This document shows, in pieces, positions 1 to 8,594 of a stretch of 64,000 nt of DNA (its first letter is position 1; every line of letters begins with the position of its first letter). The translations under genes and the position numbers were made by a program. Under the pieces are notes generated by a model. It was not told the origin of the DNA. It made no database searches and worked only from the letters and a program-made list of their open reading frames with translations. This DNA comes from Sulfurimonas sp. (lineage in GTDB: Bacteria; Campylobacterota; Campylobacteria; Campylobacterales; Sulfurimonadaceae), in NCBI RefSeq assembly GCF_041583195.1, contig NZ_JBFHGL010000002.1:124001-188000 (forward strand), in the 5' to 3' direction.

Positions 1-234
1 CATGAGGATATAAATGACTATCATTTTTTACAAACTAGAGAATCAGGTTCACATGTTTTTATCTCTGTTCATGCAGTATTTGATATGAATATCTCTTTAT
101 ATGATGCACACACCGTTGCAGATAAAATTGAAGCTGAATGGAAACAGCTTTTTCCAGATAAAAAAGTACATGCCTTAGTTCATATGGATCCATATGATGA
201 TTCAGATGTTAATATTGATGAAGACCAATACTAA
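1..234 (+). CDS. Cation diffusion facilitator (CDF) metal exporter, C-terminal 77 residues
   Basis: The window opens inside this gene; only the cytoplasmic C-terminal domain is present. The reading frame runs from base 1 to a TAA at 232-234. The pattern LQTRESGSHVFISVH followed by DAHTVADKIEAEW and a late His-x-Asp-Pro matches the FieF/CDF cytoplasmic domain, which binds regulatory metal and dimerises. CDF proteins export Zn, Fe, Cd or similar divalent metals by proton antiport. The substrate cannot be read from this fragment because the transmembrane part lies upstream. Its stop codon interlocks with that of the convergent ArsC-family gene. The acidic tail (DDSDVNIDEDQ) is variable in the family. 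Confidence 0.85.
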   Translation, partial: HEDINDYHFLQTRESGSHVFISVHAVFDMNISLYDAHTVADKIEAEWKQLFPDKKVHALVHMDPYDDSDVNIDEDQY

Positions 235-578
235 GAACTTAATAGTTCTATCGTATTTTCAATAGGTCTTCCAATTACAGCTTTATTACCTTTTATGATT
301 ATCGGTCGTTCAATTAATTTTGGATTACAAGACATAATCTCTATTAGCTGTTCTTCTTCTGATATGTTTTGAACATCTAATTCTTTATAAAGGTCTTCCT
401 TTGTACGCATCAGTTCACGGGCAGAGATATTTAGTTTATTAAGTATGTCTTTAATCTCATCACAACTTACATCTTCATCTAAATATTTTTTTACACTAAA
501 CTCTTTTTGTGAGCTTTCTAATATCTCCATTGATGCACGTGATTTCGAACATCTTGGATTATGCCATATCTGTATCAT
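231..578 (-). CDS. arsC: ArsC/Spx-family glutaredoxin-dependent reductase (arsenate reductase type)
   Basis: The 115-residue protein has the usual ArsC length. It begins with a thioredoxin-fold strand followed by HNPRCSKSR, placing the catalytic cysteine at residue 10. Arg-containing motifs downstream (LMRTKE, IERPI, IGRP) match the anion-binding arginines of E. coli-type ArsC, which reduces arsenate to arsenite with glutaredoxin. No arsB/acr3 or arsR gene is next to it, so a housekeeping YffB-like role is also possible. It lies 10 bases after the small Cys-rich gene and probably shares its promoter. Its 3' end overlaps the metal exporter by four bases. Confidence 0.85.
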   Translation of the reverse strand: MIQIWHNPRCSKSRASMEILESSQKEFSVKKYLDEDVSCDEIKDILNKLNISARELMRTKEDLYKELDVQNISEEEQLIEIMSCNPKLIERPIIIKGNKAVIGRPIENTIELLSS

Positions 579-588
579 TACCTAACCC

Positions 589-837
589 TTAATGATGGTG
601 TGAACCACATCCGCCACCACAACAACCATTTGATGTTGACTCTTCGAAAGCAATAACAAAATCATCTCCAACCTCTTGTAATTTAAAACTGTGTTTTCTA
701 CAAAATTCAGAGTTCATTGTATTAACCATATTCATACCGCTTAATAGCGCATCATCTTTTGATTCTATAGTTTGATTATTTACTAAATCACTTTTTTTAA
801 AACATCCACATTCTTTTTCTACAATAATTTTATGCAT
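589..837 (-). CDS. Small Cys/His-rich protein of unknown function
   Basis: I do not recognise this 82-residue protein. It has CxC near the N terminus (residues 10 and 12), a Cys at 46 in FCRKH, and a striking tail with CC-GGG-C followed by a native HHH terminus, which together look like a soft-metal-binding design. There is no signal peptide or membrane segment, so it is probably cytoplasmic. An AAGGA ribosome-binding site precedes the ATG, and a TATAAT box lies just upstream. It is first in a likely two-gene unit with the ArsC-family reductase and converges on a metal exporter, so metal or metalloid handling is a reasonable but unproven guess. Confidence 0.75.
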   Translation of the reverse strand: MHKIIVEKECGCFKKSDLVNNQTIESKDDALLSGMNMVNTMNSEFCRKHSFKLQEVGDDFVIAFEESTSNGCCGGGCGSHHH

Positions 838-859
838 AAAAATCCTTTAATTTTTGCAA

Positions 860-865
860 ATTATA
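860..865 (-). promoter_or_regulatory. Candidate -10 box for the Cys-rich gene and arsC
   Basis: On the minus strand the six bases read TATAAT, 22 bases ahead of the ATG of the 82-residue gene, leaving room for a short leader with its AAGGA ribosome-binding site. No clear -35 box is visible, as is common in Campylobacterota. Confidence 0.45.
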
Positions 866-913
866 TCTTGTGATTTTTTTTAAATTCTTAGTAGAAAAAT
901 TAATTTTAAAGCT

Positions 914-936
914 TAAACTTCCGAAATGGAAGTTTA
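914..936. terminator. Hairpin downstream of the CZB chemoreceptor gene
   Basis: A perfect 9-bp inverted repeat, TAAACTTCC / GGAAGTTTA with a 5-base loop, lies 22 bases after the stop of the minus-strand chemoreceptor gene. Minus-strand sequence beyond it is T-rich, but there is no long T run, so it may be a weak terminator or 3'-end stabiliser. Nearly the same hairpin recurs at 2988-3013, on the other side of the PAS-chemoreceptor pair. Confidence 0.5.
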
Positions 937-958
937 TTTAGAATAGAAGTTAAAGAGG

Positions 959-2422
959 CTATAAATCACCAATACGATATTCCTCTTCAATACAAGTTTT
1001 TTTCTCTTTAACCATACTGTCAAGAACTTTAAATAAATCTGTACTATTTTTTTCCATATCAATAAAATTATTTAAAATATCTTGCTTGTTTTTAGGCTTC
1101 ATAGCTGTACCTTCTCTAACATATTCCATATTTTTCATAGCGTATTTATGGACCTCAGCATGTGGTGCATCTATACTTAGGAATGATTTAGTGTCACCAA
1201 AAAGCTCTTTACCTTCATTTGCATACCATTTCCCTAGACGACAATTTTTATGATTACCTAACTCGTGTTCTTCAACCTCTGTTACAACAGCTGAATAAGC
1301 GTAAGATTTATACATAATATGATCAATCTTAACTAATGTCGTAAATAATATATTTACAATATATTTTGCGATACATGCAGATTTTTTTGTAGTCTTATTA
1401 AAATCTTCAAGTGAACTGACAAATTTTTTCACTTTTTCAATAGAGTTCTCAGCTATATCTGACATAATATCACTGCTGTTTTTTATCTCAACACTCTCTT
1501 GATTAAGAGAATTAATTGTTATTGAGATCTCTTCTGTAGCCTTTTGAGTTCGCTCTGCCAGTTTTCTAACTTCATCAGCAACTACTGCAAATCCACGTCC
1601 GTGTTCACCTGCACGAGCAGCTTCAATAGCAGCATTTAACGCTAAAAGATTTGTTTGATCGGCTATATCTTTAATTAGGTTTGATACATCAGATATCTCT
1701 TGAGTTCTTTGATGTAATGAATCTATAAGTTCAGCGTTACTAGATATATTTTGAGCAAGAGACTCAAAACTGGCACTAACTTCTTTTACATCCTCGACAG
1801 TACTTTCAACATCTTTACTCACTTCAATCGATGTATCTGAAATATTTCCTGCTTCATTACTACATGATACTATCTCAGCCTGAACCAGTTCAAGCCCTTT
1901 TCCAATACCGCCTCCCAAATCGTGTAGATCATTACTAAGCTCTCCGCGGTATTTCATCCTATTACCGATATGTATATTTTCAACAGCTTCATTTATGGTA
2001 TTTATTGTACTAACAAACATACCTTTTAAACCTTTGGAGTATGCCACCCTATTCTCAATTCCGTTTGTAGCTGACTGTATAGATGTAATTGACTCTCTAA
2101 TTACAACTTCTACCTGATCAATGAGTGAGTTTATATTTTTTGCCACATCTGCAAATTCGGAATTTTGATCTATATTTTTGATTCTTGATTCAAGTTCTCC
2201 ATTAGCAGCCAAGTTTATAACTTTATGTATTTGAGTAACGAGTGGATCGTTTGAGGTTTTAAAGTTTGAACTATTTACAAACAATGACAATACACTAAAT
2301 AAAAAAGCTAAAACTGCAACTATATACTCTTGTAAATATAATAGATAACCTACTAAAATAATTATCGTAAAAACCAATAAGCGTATTGAATTATTTTTGA
2401 ATGCTAGCGATAAATTCGTCAT
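959..2422 (-). CDS. Methyl-accepting chemotaxis protein with C-terminal CZB domain
   Basis: The 487-residue chemoreceptor has two closely spaced N-terminal membrane segments (about residues 14-48) and no periplasmic sensor domain. A HAMP-like linker follows, then the signalling hairpin ([23 protein letters not shown] region, about 265-290). A chemoreceptor zinc-binding (CZB) domain occupies about 365-440, with its conserved His, Cys in CRLGKWY (about 393) and HAEVHK. CZB domains bind zinc through three His and one Cys and are linked to zinc or oxidant sensing. The ATG has an AAGGTG ribosome-binding site inside the end of the upstream PAS gene (32-base overlap), so the two are translationally coupled. 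Sensing is probably cytoplasmic, through CZB and the partner PAS protein. Confidence 0.9.
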   Translation of the reverse strand: MTNLSLAFKNNSIRLLVFTIIILVGYLLYLQEYIVAVLAFLFSVLSLFVNSSNFKTSNDPLVTQIHKVINLAANGELESRIKNIDQNSEFADVAKNINSLIDQVEVVIRESITSIQSATNGIENRVAYSKGLKGMFVSTINTINEAVENIHIGNRMKYRGELSNDLHDLGGGIGKGLELVQAEIVSCSNEAGNISDTSIEVSKDVESTVEDVKEVSASFESLAQNISSNAELIDSLHQRTQEISDVSNLIKDIADQTNLLALNAAIEAARAGEHGRGFAVVADEVRKLAERTQKATEEISITINSLNQESVEIKNSSDIMSDIAENSIEKVKKFVSSLEDFNKTTKKSACIAKYIVNILFTTLVKIDHIMYKSYAYSAVVTEVEEHELGNHKNCRLGKWYANEGKELFGDTKSFLSIDAPHAEVHKYAMKNMEYVREGTAMKPKNKQDILNNFIDMEKNSTDLFKVLDSMVKEKKTCIEEEYRIGDL

Positions 2423-2876
2423 ATGTCACCTTATTTTTATCTAATACTGATTGTAGTTCATCTAATGAAGCCTCTACACCTGAAACTTTTTCAATACCTA
2501 AGAGCTCTTTATATATGGGTATAATAGTTTCAATAGCATCTGGATTTGGTTTGCGTCTTACGGAGTAATAACCTATAATGTTGCCATTTTTATCTACTGA
2601 AGCCGTTACATTTGTAAATACCCAATAATGATCATCATTTTTGCATCTGTTTTTTACATAAGCAAATATCTCTTCACTAGACTGCACCCTATCCCATAAT
2701 AGTTTAAACACAATTCTTGGCATATCTTCATGTCTTAATATATTATGCGGGGCCCCAAGCAACTCTTTTTCTGAATAACCGGACATCTCTATAAACTTAT
2801 CATTCCCGTAAGTTATACGACCTTTTAGATCAGTTTTTGAAACAATAAAGTCATCATCGTCTAAATGCTTTTCCAT
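2391..2876 (-). CDS. Stand-alone Aer-like PAS sensor protein
   Basis: The protein is a single PAS domain of about 161 residues. The frame can be opened further to a TTG at 2915, but the ATG at 2876 has a GGAG ribosome-binding site and begins right before the PAS fold, so I use it. The core carries [13 protein letters not shown] followed by LRHEDMP, the motif typical of the FAD-binding PAS of the aerotaxis receptor Aer. The last 35 residues are a short helical tail. The gene overlaps the start of the CZB chemoreceptor by 32 bases, so the two products probably form one split energy- or redox-taxis receptor. FAD binding is inferred from family resemblance only. Confidence 0.8.
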   Translation of the reverse strand: MEKHLDDDDFIVSKTDLKGRITYGNDKFIEMSGYSEKELLGAPHNILRHEDMPRIVFKLLWDRVQSSEEIFAYVKNRCKNDDHYWVFTNVTASVDKNGNIIGYYSVRRKPNPDAIETIIPIYKELLGIEKVSGVEASLDELQSVLDKNKVTYDEFIASIQK

Positions 2877-2987
2877 GGTGAAAGGCTCCAAGTATAATTT
2901 TTTTTTATACGACAAGACACAATTATATATGTAAGTTATTTAATTTATTATTAAGTAGTATTTTTTAATGTTAAATGTGATGTTTAT

Positions 2988-3013
2988 AATAAACTTCCAA
3001 ATGGAAGTTTATT
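2988..3013. terminator. Hairpin between RNase Y and the PAS-chemoreceptor pair
   Basis: An 11-bp perfect stem, AATAAACTTCC / GGAAGTTTATT with loop AAAT, contains the stop codon of the minus-strand RNase Y gene. It is the near twin of the hairpin at 914-936. It probably marks the RNase Y 3' end; no strong T tract follows on either strand. Confidence 0.5.
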
Positions 3014-4577
3014 TTGCGTAGACAATAGCGCGGCTTTCTCTAATTACATTTACTTTGATCTCACCCGGATATTGAACTTTTTGTTCAATCTCTTCAGCTA
3101 TCTCTTTTGCCATAAGTATGGCTTCATCATCGTTGATCAGAGTTGCATTTACTATAACTCTTACTTCGCGACCCGCATTGATCGCATAAGCCTGTCTGAC
3201 ACCGGTATGTGACGATGCTATCTCTTCGATCTCAGTCACACGTTTTAAAAAGCTCTCTAGTACCTCGCGTCTAGCTCCAGGACGAGCAGCAGAGAGGGCA
3301 TCTGCAGCACATACTGCCGCACATTCTATTGTTTCCATATCTTCATGCCCATGATGTGCATAGATGGCATTGATCACTATATCGTGTTCATCATACCTTT
3401 TACATACTTCAGCACCTAAATCGACATGGTTTCCATCTGCATCATGTGTTAGTGCCTTACCAATATCATGCAATAATCCTGCACGTTTTGCAAGTCTTAC
3501 GTCTCCACCCATTTCAGATGCCATAATTGCAGCCAAATGAGATACTTCCAATGTATGTGCCAGTGCATTTTGACCATATGATGCACGGTATCTAAGCTTA
3601 CCGATTAGCTTCATAAGTTCTGGGTGCATAACACCTATATCAAGATCAGCTACTAACTCTTCACCTTCGTTTAATACAGACTCTTCAAACTCCTGAGTAA
3701 CCTTATCAAAGATCTCCTCTATACGAGCTGGCTGTATACGTCCATCATCTATTAATAGTTCTATGGTCTTAGTAGCAATGGCGCGTCTGTAAAGGTTAAA
3801 ACTGCTAACTTCTATAGAGTTTGGAGTATCATCTATAATAATATCTACACCAAGCAGTGTTTCAAGAGACTTAATGTTTCGTCCCTCTTTACCAATTATA
3901 CGGCCCTTTAATTCATCATTTTCAAGATGCACAGTATTTGTCAAATACTCATTAGCAAAATCACCTGCAAACCTACTTGTAGCCTGAGCTAAAATATAGT
4001 TTGCTTTTTTCTTCGCATCTTTTTTAGCTTCATTTTCGTACTTACGTACAATATGAGCTATCTCGCTACGTGAGCGGTCTTCAACTTTTTTAAGAAGCAT
4101 CTCTTTTGCTTCATCTTGCGTCATACCTGCACTATGCTCTATTGCATGAAGTGCTCTTTGTATATTGTCTTCATATTTATTTTTAAGTGAATCTAATGAT
4201 TTCTCATTTCTTTGTAAATCAATCTTTCTAGCTTTTAATGCAGAAAACTCATCTTGAAGTCTTCTTTGTTCATCTTTTACGAATCTTTGAAAATCCTGTT
4301 CTTTTTGAAGAACAGTCTCCTCTCTTTGTAGCAAATCGGCTCTAGCTCTATCTTTAGCACTCTCATAATGTTTTTTAGCCTCTATCTCAATCTCTTGAGA
4401 TTTCAAGCGGCTTTTTTCTAAAAGATTTTGTGCTTCGTTTTCTATAACATTGGCTTTTGCCTTTGCCTGCTGTATATATACATCAAAGTTAGCATTATTA
4501 ATTTTTTTAGAAATGAAAAAACCGATCAGACCACTAATAGTGGCTGTTGCACCACCTAGTAGCATTTCGTTTAACAT
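3009..4577 (-). CDS. rny: Ribonuclease Y
   Basis: This 522-residue membrane-anchored endoribonuclease initiates mRNA decay. The order of parts is the usual one: an N-terminal membrane helix (about 5-22), a long charged coiled coil (about 25-190), a KH RNA-binding domain (GRIIGKEGRNIK, about 225-240) and an HD metal-dependent phosphohydrolase domain with HTLEVSH and LLHDIGKA (about 340-375). The C-terminal region is complete, and the length is normal. An AGGATG ribosome-binding site precedes the ATG. The folate enzyme gene lies 11 bases upstream in the same direction, so the two are probably co-transcribed. The stop codon sits inside a hairpin. Confidence 0.97.
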   Translation of the reverse strand: MLNEMLLGGATATISGLIGFFISKKINNANFDVYIQQAKAKANVIENEAQNLLEKSRLKSQEIEIEAKKHYESAKDRARADLLQREETVLQKEQDFQRFVKDEQRRLQDEFSALKARKIDLQRNEKSLDSLKNKYEDNIQRALHAIEHSAGMTQDEAKEMLLKKVEDRSRSEIAHIVRKYENEAKKDAKKKANYILAQATSRFAGDFANEYLTNTVHLENDELKGRIIGKEGRNIKSLETLLGVDIIIDDTPNSIEVSSFNLYRRAIATKTIELLIDDGRIQPARIEEIFDKVTQEFEESVLNEGEELVADLDIGVMHPELMKLIGKLRYRASYGQNALAHTLEVSHLAAIMASEMGGDVRLAKRAGLLHDIGKALTHDADGNHVDLGAEVCKRYDEHDIVINAIYAHHGHEDMETIECAAVCAADALSAARPGARREVLESFLKRVTEIEEIASSHTGVRQAYAINAGREVRVIVNATLINDDEAILMAKEIAEEIEQKVQYPGEIKVNVIRESRAIVYAK

Positions 4578-4588
4578 TTTTCATCCTG

Positions 4589-5137
4589 TTATTTGATATG
4601 CCTATTGTCAGCTGTGATTAAGAGATCACCTTTTACATCATAATGATCACATACAATCTCTTTTGTAAAACAAATTCTTGGCTGTATAAAAATCGTATAT
4701 GGTCTCTTTTTTAGTTTGGCAAAAAAACGATCATACATCCCTTTACCGAATCCTATTCTTTGTAAATTGCCATCAACACCAACAACCGGTACAATAGCTA
4801 TATCAATTTTTTTTATTTTTCTTAAACTGTTTCCCGCCTCGTATATATCGAATTTCTTTTTTTGCAGCGGTAATCTAAATGGTACTATCTTAAAACTTTC
4901 ATTTTCCATAAAAGGGATAAAAATATTATTTTTTTTCCTAAGCTTTACAATACTCTTTTTAATATCTGCTTCAAAATCTATAGGGTAATACAAAAGTATA
5001 TTTTTCCCCTTTACACCCTGTAGTTCCTTTAATAATTTTTTATTTATAATATTTTGATCATAGATAAAACTATTTTTAGAACGATTTTTCATTCCATCTA
5101 TACATTTTTTTCTAAAACTGCTCTTTGTAAGAATCAT
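4589..5137 (-). CDS. 5-formyltetrahydrofolate cyclo-ligase
   Basis: The 182-residue enzyme converts 5-formyl-THF to 5,10-methenyl-THF with ATP, recycling folate. The family signature GFGKGMYDRFF is at about 127-137, preceded by the usual VPVVGVD strand; an N-terminal basic region (FRKKC) and a FIPFM strand also match. The protein is at the short end for the family. The start ATG has no obvious ribosome-binding site. It is upstream of and probably co-transcribed with RNase Y, and divergent from the TlpA-like/ftsY pair. Confidence 0.9.
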   Translation of the reverse strand: MILTKSSFRKKCIDGMKNRSKNSFIYDQNIINKKLLKELQGVKGKNILLYYPIDFEADIKKSIVKLRKKNNIFIPFMENESFKIVPFRLPLQKKKFDIYEAGNSLRKIKKIDIAIVPVVGVDGNLQRIGFGKGMYDRFFAKLKKRPYTIFIQPRICFTKEIVCDHYDVKGDLLITADNRHIK

Positions 5138-5153
5138 ATTAAATCTTTGTGGC

Positions 5154-5159
5154 TATAAT
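5154..5159 (+). promoter_or_regulatory. Candidate -10 box for the TlpA-like gene and ftsY
   Basis: TATAAT stands 46 bases before the ATG of the thioredoxin-like lipoprotein gene; an AAAAGGTAG ribosome-binding site follows in the leader. This is the only clear promoter for the two-gene unit. Confidence 0.5.
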
Positions 5160-5205
5160 TTCGTAAATTTTTAATTTTCAATTTTACATAAAAAAGGTAG
5201 CATTT

Positions 5206-5781
5206 ATGCTTAATAAAACTATATCTATTTTCTCTCTAATATTAACAATAACATTTTTTACAGCTTGCGGCAGCGATAATGAAGCAAATGATCTCTTAGC
5301 ATCAAAAGAGTTTGTACTAACTACTACTGATAATAAACAACTTGTAGTTACTAAAAACGAAACTGACGGTTTTATGGTAAATGGAGCTGATGGAAAAGTT
5401 ATTTTATTTGATATTTTTGCAACATGGTGTCCACCTTGTCAGGCTTCTGCTTCTCATCTGACATCATTACAAGAAAAGTATAAAGACAAAATAGTTGTTA
5501 TAGGTACTACGGTTGAGCGTCCTGAATTTACCAAAGAGGGTAAAATCATAAATGATAAGATAGAAGAGTTTAGACTAAAATACAACGCAAAATATACAAT
5601 AGTAAATTCAGATCAAAATATGAGACTGAACAACTCTATTACATCTTCATTAAAAATGGGAGAGCGTTATCCTATCCCAACTATTGTTTTATATAAAGAC
5701 GGAAAATATATTACCCATTATGTTGGAAGCGTTCAAGAAGAGTTTATTGAAAGCGATATAAAAAGGGCTTTAGGAATATAA
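5206..5781 (+). CDS. TlpA/ResA-like thioredoxin-fold lipoprotein
   Basis: The 191-residue protein has an N-terminal lipoprotein signal with lipobox FTAC (Cys21), so it should be anchored to a membrane facing the periplasm. A thioredoxin fold follows with FATWCPPC (Cys75, Cys78), and a cis-Pro region [12 protein letters not shown] near 160. TlpA/ResA proteins reduce disulfides of periplasmic partners, often for cytochrome c or oxidase maturation; the partner here is unknown. The stop overlaps the ftsY start by one base (TAATG), so translation is coupled. The cluster suggests no specific cytochrome target. Confidence 0.88.
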   Translation: MLNKTISIFSLILTITFFTACGSDNEANDLLASKEFVLTTTDNKQLVVTKNETDGFMVNGADGKVILFDIFATWCPPCQASASHLTSLQEKYKDKIVVIGTTVERPEFTKEGKIINDKIEEFRLKYNAKYTIVNSDQNMRLNNSITSSLKMGERYPIPTIVLYKDGKYITHYVGSVQEEFIESDIKRALGI

Positions 5782-6662
5782 TGTTTGGATTTATAAAAAA
5801 GTCTCTTAGCAAAACTGCTGAGGCAATAAAAACTGTAGCACCGAAAAAGAAGATAAGCTTTACAAAAGATGAAATAGAAGATATTTTACTTGAAGCAGAT
5901 GTTGAGTATGAACTTATTGAGCTTATTCTAGATCAGACATATCAAGATAAGATCACACGTGAGATACTTCGCTCAAAACTTTTGGCTACACTTGCACACA
6001 CTACATATAAAGAGCCAGAGTTTACTGCCCCTTTTGTTGAACTGATTGTCGGAGTAAACGGTGCCGGTAAAACTACTACAATCTCAAAGCTTGCAAAACG
6101 CTATAAAGATGATGGTAAAAAAGTTATTCTTGGTGCTGGAGATACATTCCGTGCTGCTGCAATTGAACAATTAACTCAGTGGGCGAATAAACTTGACATA
6201 CCTATAGTTTCATCAAAACAAGGTCATGACAGTTCTGCCGTAGCATACGATACAATTGATTCTGCAAAAGCTAAAGGCTTTGATCATGTGATCATAGACA
6301 CTGCAGGACGCCTGCATACTCAGACAAACTTAGCAAACGAGCTTAAAAAGATAAACCGTATATGTGATAAAGCCCACAGTGGTGCTCCGCACAGAACAGT
6401 TTTAATTATAGATGGTACACAAGGAAACTCTGCTATCGCTCAGGCAAAAGCATTTAATGAGATGATTGGGATTGACGGAATTATTATTACAAAGCTTGAC
6501 GGTACTGCTAAGGGTGGTTCTGTATTTTCTATAGCTTATGCGCTTGAACTTCCTATACTTTATGTAGGTACAGGTGAATTACCTGAGAATCTTACACCGT
6601 TTGACAAATATGAGTTTGTTGATGGCTTATTAGATGTTATATTCTCAGATGAAGAAAATTAA
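5781..6662 (+). CDS. ftsY: Signal recognition particle receptor FtsY
   Basis: FtsY is the SRP GTPase receptor that delivers nascent membrane proteins to the Sec translocon. At 293 residues it has only a short N-terminal part instead of the long acidic A domain of E. coli, followed by the N domain and the G domain. P-loop [15 protein letters not shown] starts at about 90; [15 protein letters not shown] and [12 protein letters not shown] complete the NG set. The start is fixed by the TAATG overlap with the lipoprotein gene. Its stop interlocks with that of the convergent flhX through a TTAA palindrome. Confidence 0.97.
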   Translation: MFGFIKKSLSKTAEAIKTVAPKKKISFTKDEIEDILLEADVEYELIELILDQTYQDKITREILRSKLLATLAHTTYKEPEFTAPFVELIVGVNGAGKTTTISKLAKRYKDDGKKVILGAGDTFRAAAIEQLTQWANKLDIPIVSSKQGHDSSAVAYDTIDSAKAKGFDHVIIDTAGRLHTQTNLANELKKINRICDKAHSGAPHRTVLIIDGTQGNSAIAQAKAFNEMIGIDGIIITKLDGTAKGGSVFSIAYALELPILYVGTGELPENLTPFDKYEFVDGLLDVIFSDEEN

Positions 6663-6913
6663 GTTTTATTCGTAACCTTATAAACAAAACTAAATAGCTC
6701 TGCTACAACTTTGTACAGAGCTTCAGGCACCTCTTTATCTAGCTCAACTTTTGAAAGCAGTTCAATCAAATCTTCATCTTTTTTAATAGGCAGATTATTT
6801 AACTCCGCTATTTTTATGATGTTGTCGGCTACTTTACCCTCGCCTTTTGCAACCATTCTAGGTGCATTCTCTTTTGCCCTGTCATATCTTAGTGCTGCAG
6901 CTTTTTTCTTCAT
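6659..6913 (-). CDS. flhX: FlhX: stand-alone FlhB C-terminal homologue
   Basis: The 84-residue protein matches only the tail of the flagellar export switch protein FlhB. Its [21 protein letters not shown] and FSFVYK stretches align with GKDNVALQI, VEIDKPIPEALF and LAFVYK in the full FlhB encoded at 20825-21883. It has no membrane segments and lacks the NPTH self-cleavage motif, so it corresponds roughly to the cleaved FlhB C-terminal fragment. In Helicobacter the homologous protein can act as a spare FlhB tail. The start overlaps the end of the FliK-like gene by four bases (ATGA), implying coupled synthesis with a hook-length-type protein. Confidence 0.85.
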   Translation of the reverse strand: MKKKAAALRYDRAKENAPRMVAKGEGKVADNIIKIAELNNLPIKKDEDLIELLSKVELDKEVPEALYKVVAELFSFVYKVTNKT

Positions 6914-8496
6914 GCTTTTACCTCAAATCCACTAACAAGTGAGCCGTTTGGATCATTATAAGCCATAGTTGCATTTGTCTCTTTTGGCTCAAAAATTCTT
7001 ATCTCCCTAGGAGTTACATTTACATCTATGATTGCAGATCTTAACTCTGATAAATTTTCTTTTACAATACTTTGAAACTCTTTGCTTGTAGTGTAAATGT
7101 GAAGATTTAGCTGGTTTTTCTCATAAAGTGTGAGTTTAAACATTAACTCTCCGTAATCTTTTAGTTTAAGATCAATATCGCAGTAAAATCTGTCCTCTGC
7201 TTTTTTCATCTCTATACTTCCCTCTTGCATTCCATCCCAAGAAAATGGAAGATATAGAGAAGATGCATTTGAGAGGTGTGATACTAGTTGAAAGTTATCA
7301 ATCTGTAGTCCAAGCTTGTCTATATGATTTAAAAGCTCATTTTTATTTGGATGATTTGACTTTGAGATCTCATCTGCAGCTTGAGAAAGAAGCGCTTTAA
7401 AATCGTTTGTGAGTATATCCTTAACATTTTGCTGAGGATGTAAATTTTGAGGGTTTGTAAAAGTTTGCAGTTTATGAATTGCACTATTTATATCTTTTGA
7501 GAAAATAGGATCTGATTTTAGTATAAGATCTTTTAAATTAGATGTCATCTTGTTTATATCTTGGTCAATCCCTTTTGATAAAAAATTATCTAACATAGCT
7601 TTTGAATTAGTTACATTTTGCTCAACAGATTTTAGGGCTGCAAATATTTTATTTAATGCATCCATTATCCCCTTTGTCTCTAATGTAAAACTTCTTGAGA
7701 GATTCATACTTATATTTTCCAGTGCATCTTTAATCTGCGGATATTTAAAATCTTCCACATTCTGCAGTAAATTTTTTGATGTCAAATGTTCAAGTCTGTT
7801 TATAGCACTCTCTACACTAGGCTTATGGATCGGTTCTGCTAAAGTTTGAGCTGATTTTAGATCAACTATTATCTTTTTTAACTTTTGTGCGATCAGAGGG
7901 AGATCTTGTTTTAAAGCCAGCTCTTTTACTTGCGGGATATCTTTCGTAGCAGCAGTTTGCTCTTGCAGATGCGCACTCAAAATGGAACGTATATCTTTTA
8001 GTATAGACTGCGATGATGAAAACTCGCTTTTTGCCAAAGTACTTTGCAGGTTATTTAATATATTTTTTAATTCTACCTGTGGAGATTTAACATCTTTAAG
8101 ACGTGACTCTAAAAATACGCCTGAACTTTCAAACTTCTGTTTTAGCTGAGCATCTTTAACATCTTTTATATCTACAAGTACATTTTTTAAAACCTTCTCG
8201 ATCTCAAGTGGATTTTTGTCGTTTTTTATAGTATTAAGTAGATCTTTTATGGTTGTAGAAACATCGCCCAAACTTTTTAAAGTGGGATTATTTTTAACAA
8301 GGTTTAAAAGCGTTTTGTCGTTTGAATTATCGATTGAACTTTGTTTTAGTATGCCATCCATAATAGAGCGTAAATCTTTTCCGCTTGAGATGCTCTCTAA
8401 CTGTTTGGGAGTTGCATCTTTTAGCACCTCTTTTAGCGCTTTGTTCATGTTTGGTAAGATAAGGTCTACTTTTTTGGAGCTTACTAAATTTATCAT
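6910..8496 (-). CDS. FliK-like flagellar hook-length control protein candidate
   Basis: The 528-residue protein is long, helical, Lys/Asn/Leu-rich and without a signal peptide or membrane segment. Its first 400 residues are low-complexity amphipathic helix with no family I recognise. The last 100 or so (LPFSWDGMQEGSIEM to IRIFEPKE) resemble the globular FliK C-terminal domain that contacts FlhB and switches export specificity. It overlaps flhX by four bases, and that partnership supports the call. The start codon has no ribosome-binding site; a TATAAT box lies exactly six bases upstream, so the mRNA may be leaderless. It could instead be a paralogue of the true fliK. Confidence 0.65.
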   Translation of the reverse strand: MINLVSSKKVDLILPNMNKALKEVLKDATPKQLESISSGKDLRSIMDGILKQSSIDNSNDKTLLNLVKNNPTLKSLGDVSTTIKDLLNTIKNDKNPLEIEKVLKNVLVDIKDVKDAQLKQKFESSGVFLESRLKDVKSPQVELKNILNNLQSTLAKSEFSSSQSILKDIRSILSAHLQEQTAATKDIPQVKELALKQDLPLIAQKLKKIIVDLKSAQTLAEPIHKPSVESAINRLEHLTSKNLLQNVEDFKYPQIKDALENISMNLSRSFTLETKGIMDALNKIFAALKSVEQNVTNSKAMLDNFLSKGIDQDINKMTSNLKDLILKSDPIFSKDINSAIHKLQTFTNPQNLHPQQNVKDILTNDFKALLSQAADEISKSNHPNKNELLNHIDKLGLQIDNFQLVSHLSNASSLYLPFSWDGMQEGSIEMKKAEDRFYCDIDLKLKDYGELMFKLTLYEKNQLNLHIYTTSKEFQSIVKENLSELRSAIIDVNVTPREIRIFEPKETNATMAYNDPNGSLVSGFEVKA

Positions 8497-8502
8497 TTAA
8501 TG

Positions 8503-8508
8503 ATTATA
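8503..8508 (-). promoter_or_regulatory. Candidate -10 box placed for a leaderless mRNA of the FliK-like gene
   Basis: The minus strand reads GC-TATAAT, then six bases, then the ATG at 8496. With normal -10 to +1 spacing the transcript would begin on the A of the start codon. No Shine-Dalgarno-like sequence is present. Confidence 0.45.
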
Positions 8509-8594
8509 GCAAAAATAAAGGGTACTTCTTTTGCTTTATAAACATACAAGATGTAAAAACTATTTACAAGGATGTGGCAAATAAGGGGTTTGCT

